DNA of 64,000 bases from Oscillospiraceae bacterium (GTDB lineage: Bacteria > Bacillota_A > Clostridia > Oscillospirales > Oscillospiraceae), in contig SVLP01000003.1 of the NCBI GenBank assembly GCA_015067895.1, positions 72,287 to 136,286 on the forward strand. The letters run 5' to 3'. The notes below the pieces were generated by a model. The model was not told where the DNA came from. It saw only the letters and a list, made by a program, of their open reading frames with translations, and did not search any database. Shown piece after piece: positions 61,405 to 64,000 of the stretch. A program made the position numbers and the translations under genes. Position 1 is the stretch's first letter. The number at the start of each line of letters is the position of its first letter.

Positions 61405-64000
61405 TTACCGGTTGGTGGTGATGGTTGCGGCCTTGGTCACAACGCCGTACTCGCTGCCGCTGACGAACTTCTCCACGATGCCCAGGGCATCGAAGGTGTT
61501 GATGCGGCTGTCGCCGTTGACGTTCATGGTCAGAATGCCGTCCTCGTCAGGGGCCGCGCCCTTGCGCAGCCAGGCATCCACAGCGGCCAGTGCATCCTGG
61601 GCGTTGAGGATGCCGTCGCCGTTGCTGTCGCCGAAGGTGATGACGGGGGCATTGCCGCCGGGGATGGTGAAATACAGATCATTGACGAAATGCTCCATGG
61701 GGATGGCGGCATCCACCAGAGCCACATAGGTGGAAACACCGGTCTTTTCGCTGATCTCTGCGCTGTACTTAAATTCCACAGCATGGGTGCCGTCGCTGTA
61801 GCGGAGCTTGGTGCCGCCGGAGATGCCGGTGACGGCGACCGCCACGGCCTTTTTCGTGGCGGGGATCAGATCCATATCGTCGCCGGTGTACAGGCACACG
61901 GCGCTGAAGGAGATGCCCTCGACCACAGTCACAGTGCCCTTGGCATTTTCGGTGTTCACCACGATCATGGCTGCCTCGTCGGCGGAATCGGAGCTGAGCT
62001 TCACGGACATGCCGGAGATGGCAATGTCCAGCTTGCTGCCGCCGGCGGCATCGGCCTTAAAGGAGATGGTGAACAGCTCTGCGGGGAAATCCTCGCCGCT
62101 GACGGTCAGAGTGGTATTCTCGTTGGCATCGAAGTAAACCACACGGAGCTTGCCGGTTTCCGCTTCCAGATTCCATAGAACCTCGCCGCCGCTGAGCCGG
62201 TCACCGGCGGTCACATCGGTGACCGTCACACCATCGGGCACATTCACGATGAAATCAATGAGCTTGTAGCCAGCCTCGTTGTCCCACTGATTTATGCTGA
62301 CAATGGCGCTGAAGCTGTCGCCCTCGTTGATCTTCTCCGGCAGACCCAGGATCGCAGTCATTTCATCGGCTTCGGGAGCGGTGTCAAAGGTCATATCGGA
62401 GTAGTCATACAGAGCAGCCTTGCCCTTGACAAAGCGGTCATAGGCAACAAGTCCGTAGCAGCCCTGATCCGTACCCATGGCATTTGCGCCTGCGCCGATG
62501 ATGTGCTGGAACATGGCTTCCTCTTCCACGTAATGGGCCAGCAGACCGTCCACAACGGAGCTGCCGTTCTTGATGAAGCGGGGGTCGGTATCGGGGTTGA
62601 TGCCCCAGGCGGTGCAGCCAATGATGACCCAGGCGCAGCTTTCGGAGCATTCCGCACCGCCGGAAGCGAAGGTGCCGTTGTCGTGCTGCAGGCCGGACAG
62701 ACAGGCAATCGCCTCGGCACAGGCCTGGGCAACAGCCGCCTGATCCCGGTAGGGATACAGGGCAGTCAGTGCCATGCCGGTGATGTCGGGATCGGATGCG
62801 TAGGTCTTGTTCGCCATCAAAGACCAGCCGCCGTCATCGTGCTGTGCGGCAACGATGGCATCCACGCACTGCTGGCGGATGGTGGGATCGGTGGTTTCGT
62901 AATTGTTGGAGTCCAGAGCGATCAGTGCCCAGATGGGGCCGTTGATGCCCTGCTTCTTGATCCAGCTGAAGCCGTTGGCGCTGTAAGCCTCCACCAGATC
63001 CCAGTCACCGACGGAGGTAGCGTCCTTGCCGATGGCAGACAGAGCCACGATCAGACGGGAGTTGTCGGTGGACTTGCTCTTGTGCAGCGCACCATGGAGA
63101 TCGACAGAGGCTGCGGTGGTGTTCACGGTTTCCACAATGCGGTCATAGTAGTCGGTGAAGTAAGCATTGTCCTTGGCATAATAGCCGCCGCGGGCCAGGC
63201 CGAAGACCGTCCACTCGCCTGCGGTGGTGCCGAAAGCAGGTTCCGTGACCGTGGCGGCCATCTGCGCCATGGTGGCGTTCAGCACGGCGGACACATCCTG
63301 GGGCTGGCGGGGTTCTTCGGGTTGCTCTTGCGCTGTTACCGTGATGGTGGCATAAGCAGGAGAGGACACGATGTTTTCGGGGTCTGCATCGATGCCATAA
63401 GCTCCCTCGCACCACAGATAGTAGGTGCCTGCCCGGTCAAAGGTAATGGATGCGCAGCCGCTGTCATCGGTGGTGACGGTGCCATCGGCGGTACCGAAGG
63501 CCGCACCGTAGGAGAGCGCATAACCGCTTTCTGCTGCAAGAACCGCAGAGCCATCTGCCATATTGGAGTAAGAGCGCAGCAGCTTTACATCCACAGCTTC
63601 ACCGGCCTTAGCGGTATAGCTGTGGACAAAGCCATCGTTTTCATCGGCAAAGAGATGGAACCCGGCGGCACTGTCCCACAGGAAGGCGAAGCTGGTGAAG
63701 CTGGCGATGTCGATAAAGTCTCCGGCTTCCAGAACGATGTGGTCAGAGGTTGCGCCCACGGCAAAGGAGGAACCCTCGGACAGCGCCTCATCAATGGGGA
63801 ACTCGCCGTTGAGGAAGTAGTTGAGGTTCTCGGTAAAGCCGAAGATGCCGCCTGCGAAGTAGGAGCTGCCTGGGCCGCCGGTGAAGTTGACATCGCTCCA
63901 ATCGCCGCCGTAGATGTTTTCGTGGGCGTAGATCACCAGCTGCAAGGCGGTGGTTTCATAATTGCCGTCCCCATCCGGGTCGTACAGATACTCACTCAGG
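61405..64000 (-). CDS. Large secreted transcobalamin-like protein with cohesin and dockerin domains (partial)
   Basis: The frame is open to the right edge, so the N-terminus is missing; at least 864 residues are visible. A DUF4430-like part (63600-64000; NYFLNGEFPIDE, LEAGDFIDIA) and a short beta domain are followed by an alpha/alpha-barrel region of prenyltransferase-repeat type (62400-63250; AQHDDGGWSL, GLQHDNGTFASGG). A cohesin-like domain (61870-62380) comes next, then a type I dockerin with two Ca-binding loops (DSNGDGILNAQD and NVNGDSRINTFD, 61440-61640). A barrel plus DUF4430 is the architecture of intrinsic factor. Confidence 0.87.
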   Translation of the reverse strand, partial: LSEYLYDPDGDGNYETTALQLVIYAHENIYGGDWSDVNFTGGPGSSYFAGGIFGFTENLNYFLNGEFPIDEALSEGSSFAVGATSDHIVLEAGDFIDIASFTSFAFLWDSAAGFHLFADENDGFVHSYTAKAGEAVDVKLLRSYSNMADGSAVLAAESGYALSYGAAFGTADGTVTTDDSGCASITFDRAGTYYLWCEGAYGIDADPENIVSSPAYATITVTAQEQPEEPRQPQDVSAVLNATMAQMAATVTEPAFGTTAGEWTVFGLARGGYYAKDNAYFTDYYDRIVETVNTTAASVDLHGALHKSKSTDNSRLIVALSAIGKDATSVGDWDLVEAYSANGFSWIKKQGINGPIWALIALDSNNYETTDPTIRQQCVDAIVAAQHDDGGWSLMANKTYASDPDITGMALTALYPYRDQAAVAQACAEAIACLSGLQHDNGTFASGGAECSESCAWVIIGCTAWGINPDTDPRFIKNGSSVVDGLLAHYVEEEAMFQHIIGAGANAMGTDQGCYGLVAYDRFVKGKAALYDYSDMTFDTAPEADEMTAILGLPEKINEGDSFSAIVSINQWDNEAGYKLIDFIVNVPDGVTVTDVTAGDRLSGGEVLWNLEAETGKLRVVYFDANENTTLTVSGEDFPAELFTISFKADAAGGSKLDIAISGMSVKLSSDSADEAAMIVVNTENAKGTVTVVEGISFSAVCLYTGDDMDLIPATKKAVAVAVTGISGGTKLRYSDGTHAVEFKYSAEISEKTGVSTYVALVDAAIPMEHFVNDLYFTIPGGNAPVITFGDSNGDGILNAQDALAAVDAWLRKGAAPDEDGILTMNVNGDSRINTFDALGIVEKFVSGSEYGVVTKAATITTNR

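Noticed and set aside
61350..64000. Cobalamin riboswitch for the ECF operon
   Set aside because: Nothing resembling the B12 box was found in the visible part. The operon start lies beyond the right edge, so the question stays open.

Overview
The window looks like a chromosomal segment of a GC-rich, low-oxygen Bacillota, most likely a clostridium of the Oscillospirales type. Supporting signs are the DnaD/DnaI-type primosome pair, a BofA-family gene, a T-box leader, a ZTP riboswitch, a PPi-dependent phosphofructokinase, DUF3793 and FeoB-associated Cys-rich proteins, and many short palindromic intergenic repeats. No tRNA, rRNA, CRISPR array, transposase or phage gene was seen. Genus and species cannot be fixed from the sequence alone.

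Layout. 1-1147 is the start of a RecD2-type helicase (minus strand, cut by the window edge). 1489-8853 is a complete F-type ATP synthase operon (atpZ-like, atpI, atpB, E, F, H, A, G, D, C) ending in a strong terminator. Its c subunit carries two membrane carboxylates, which suggests Na+ coupling. 8953-25023 is housekeeping: two exported proteins, asnS, a radical-SAM protein, an acetyltransferase, an rRNA methyltransferase, divergent fba and pfp, a small XRE regulator, a nitroreductase, a parvulin-type foldase, and a yfbR-gph-dnaI-dnaD operon. 25406-25660 is bofA. 25835-36184 is an eight-gene purine operon (purE-C-M-N-O-H-D-L in transcription order) behind a ZTP riboswitch. Its last two steps are split between an archaeal-type PurO cyclohydrolase and a stand-alone AICAR transformylase. 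36445-40444 holds an amidohydrolase, metG with a Met T-box, and a lone EutN/CcmL-like gene.

40621-50661 is an iron-acquisition island. It holds an Fe-chelate ABC transporter (one permease has a His-rich tail), an AraC regulator, two DtxR-family regulators, a DUF3793 protein, an HMA protein, and feoA-feoB with a Cys-rich partner. Nine copies of one palindrome, GTTAG-N6-CTAAC, lie in front of its transcription units and define a local regulon. 50785-56053 is a two-component system followed by a VTC-domain, DUF4956 and carbohydrate-binding lipoprotein trio. The promoter of the trio shares a direct repeat with the promoter of the regulator and is folded into an RBS-blocking hairpin.

56143-64000 (minus strand, running off the right edge) encodes an ECF-type vitamin transporter: an A-A-S fusion plus a T protein. 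It is co-transcribed with a DUF4430 lipoprotein, a membrane-anchored cohesin, and a large secreted protein with DUF4430-like, alpha/alpha-barrel, cohesin and dockerin parts. The domain set resembles vertebrate intrinsic factor/transcobalamin, and the cohesin and dockerin suggest that the uptake machine is assembled outside the cell. This is my best candidate for an undescribed system. Intergenic spaces are rich in palindromic repeats, including one element inserted into another with a 9-bp target duplication.
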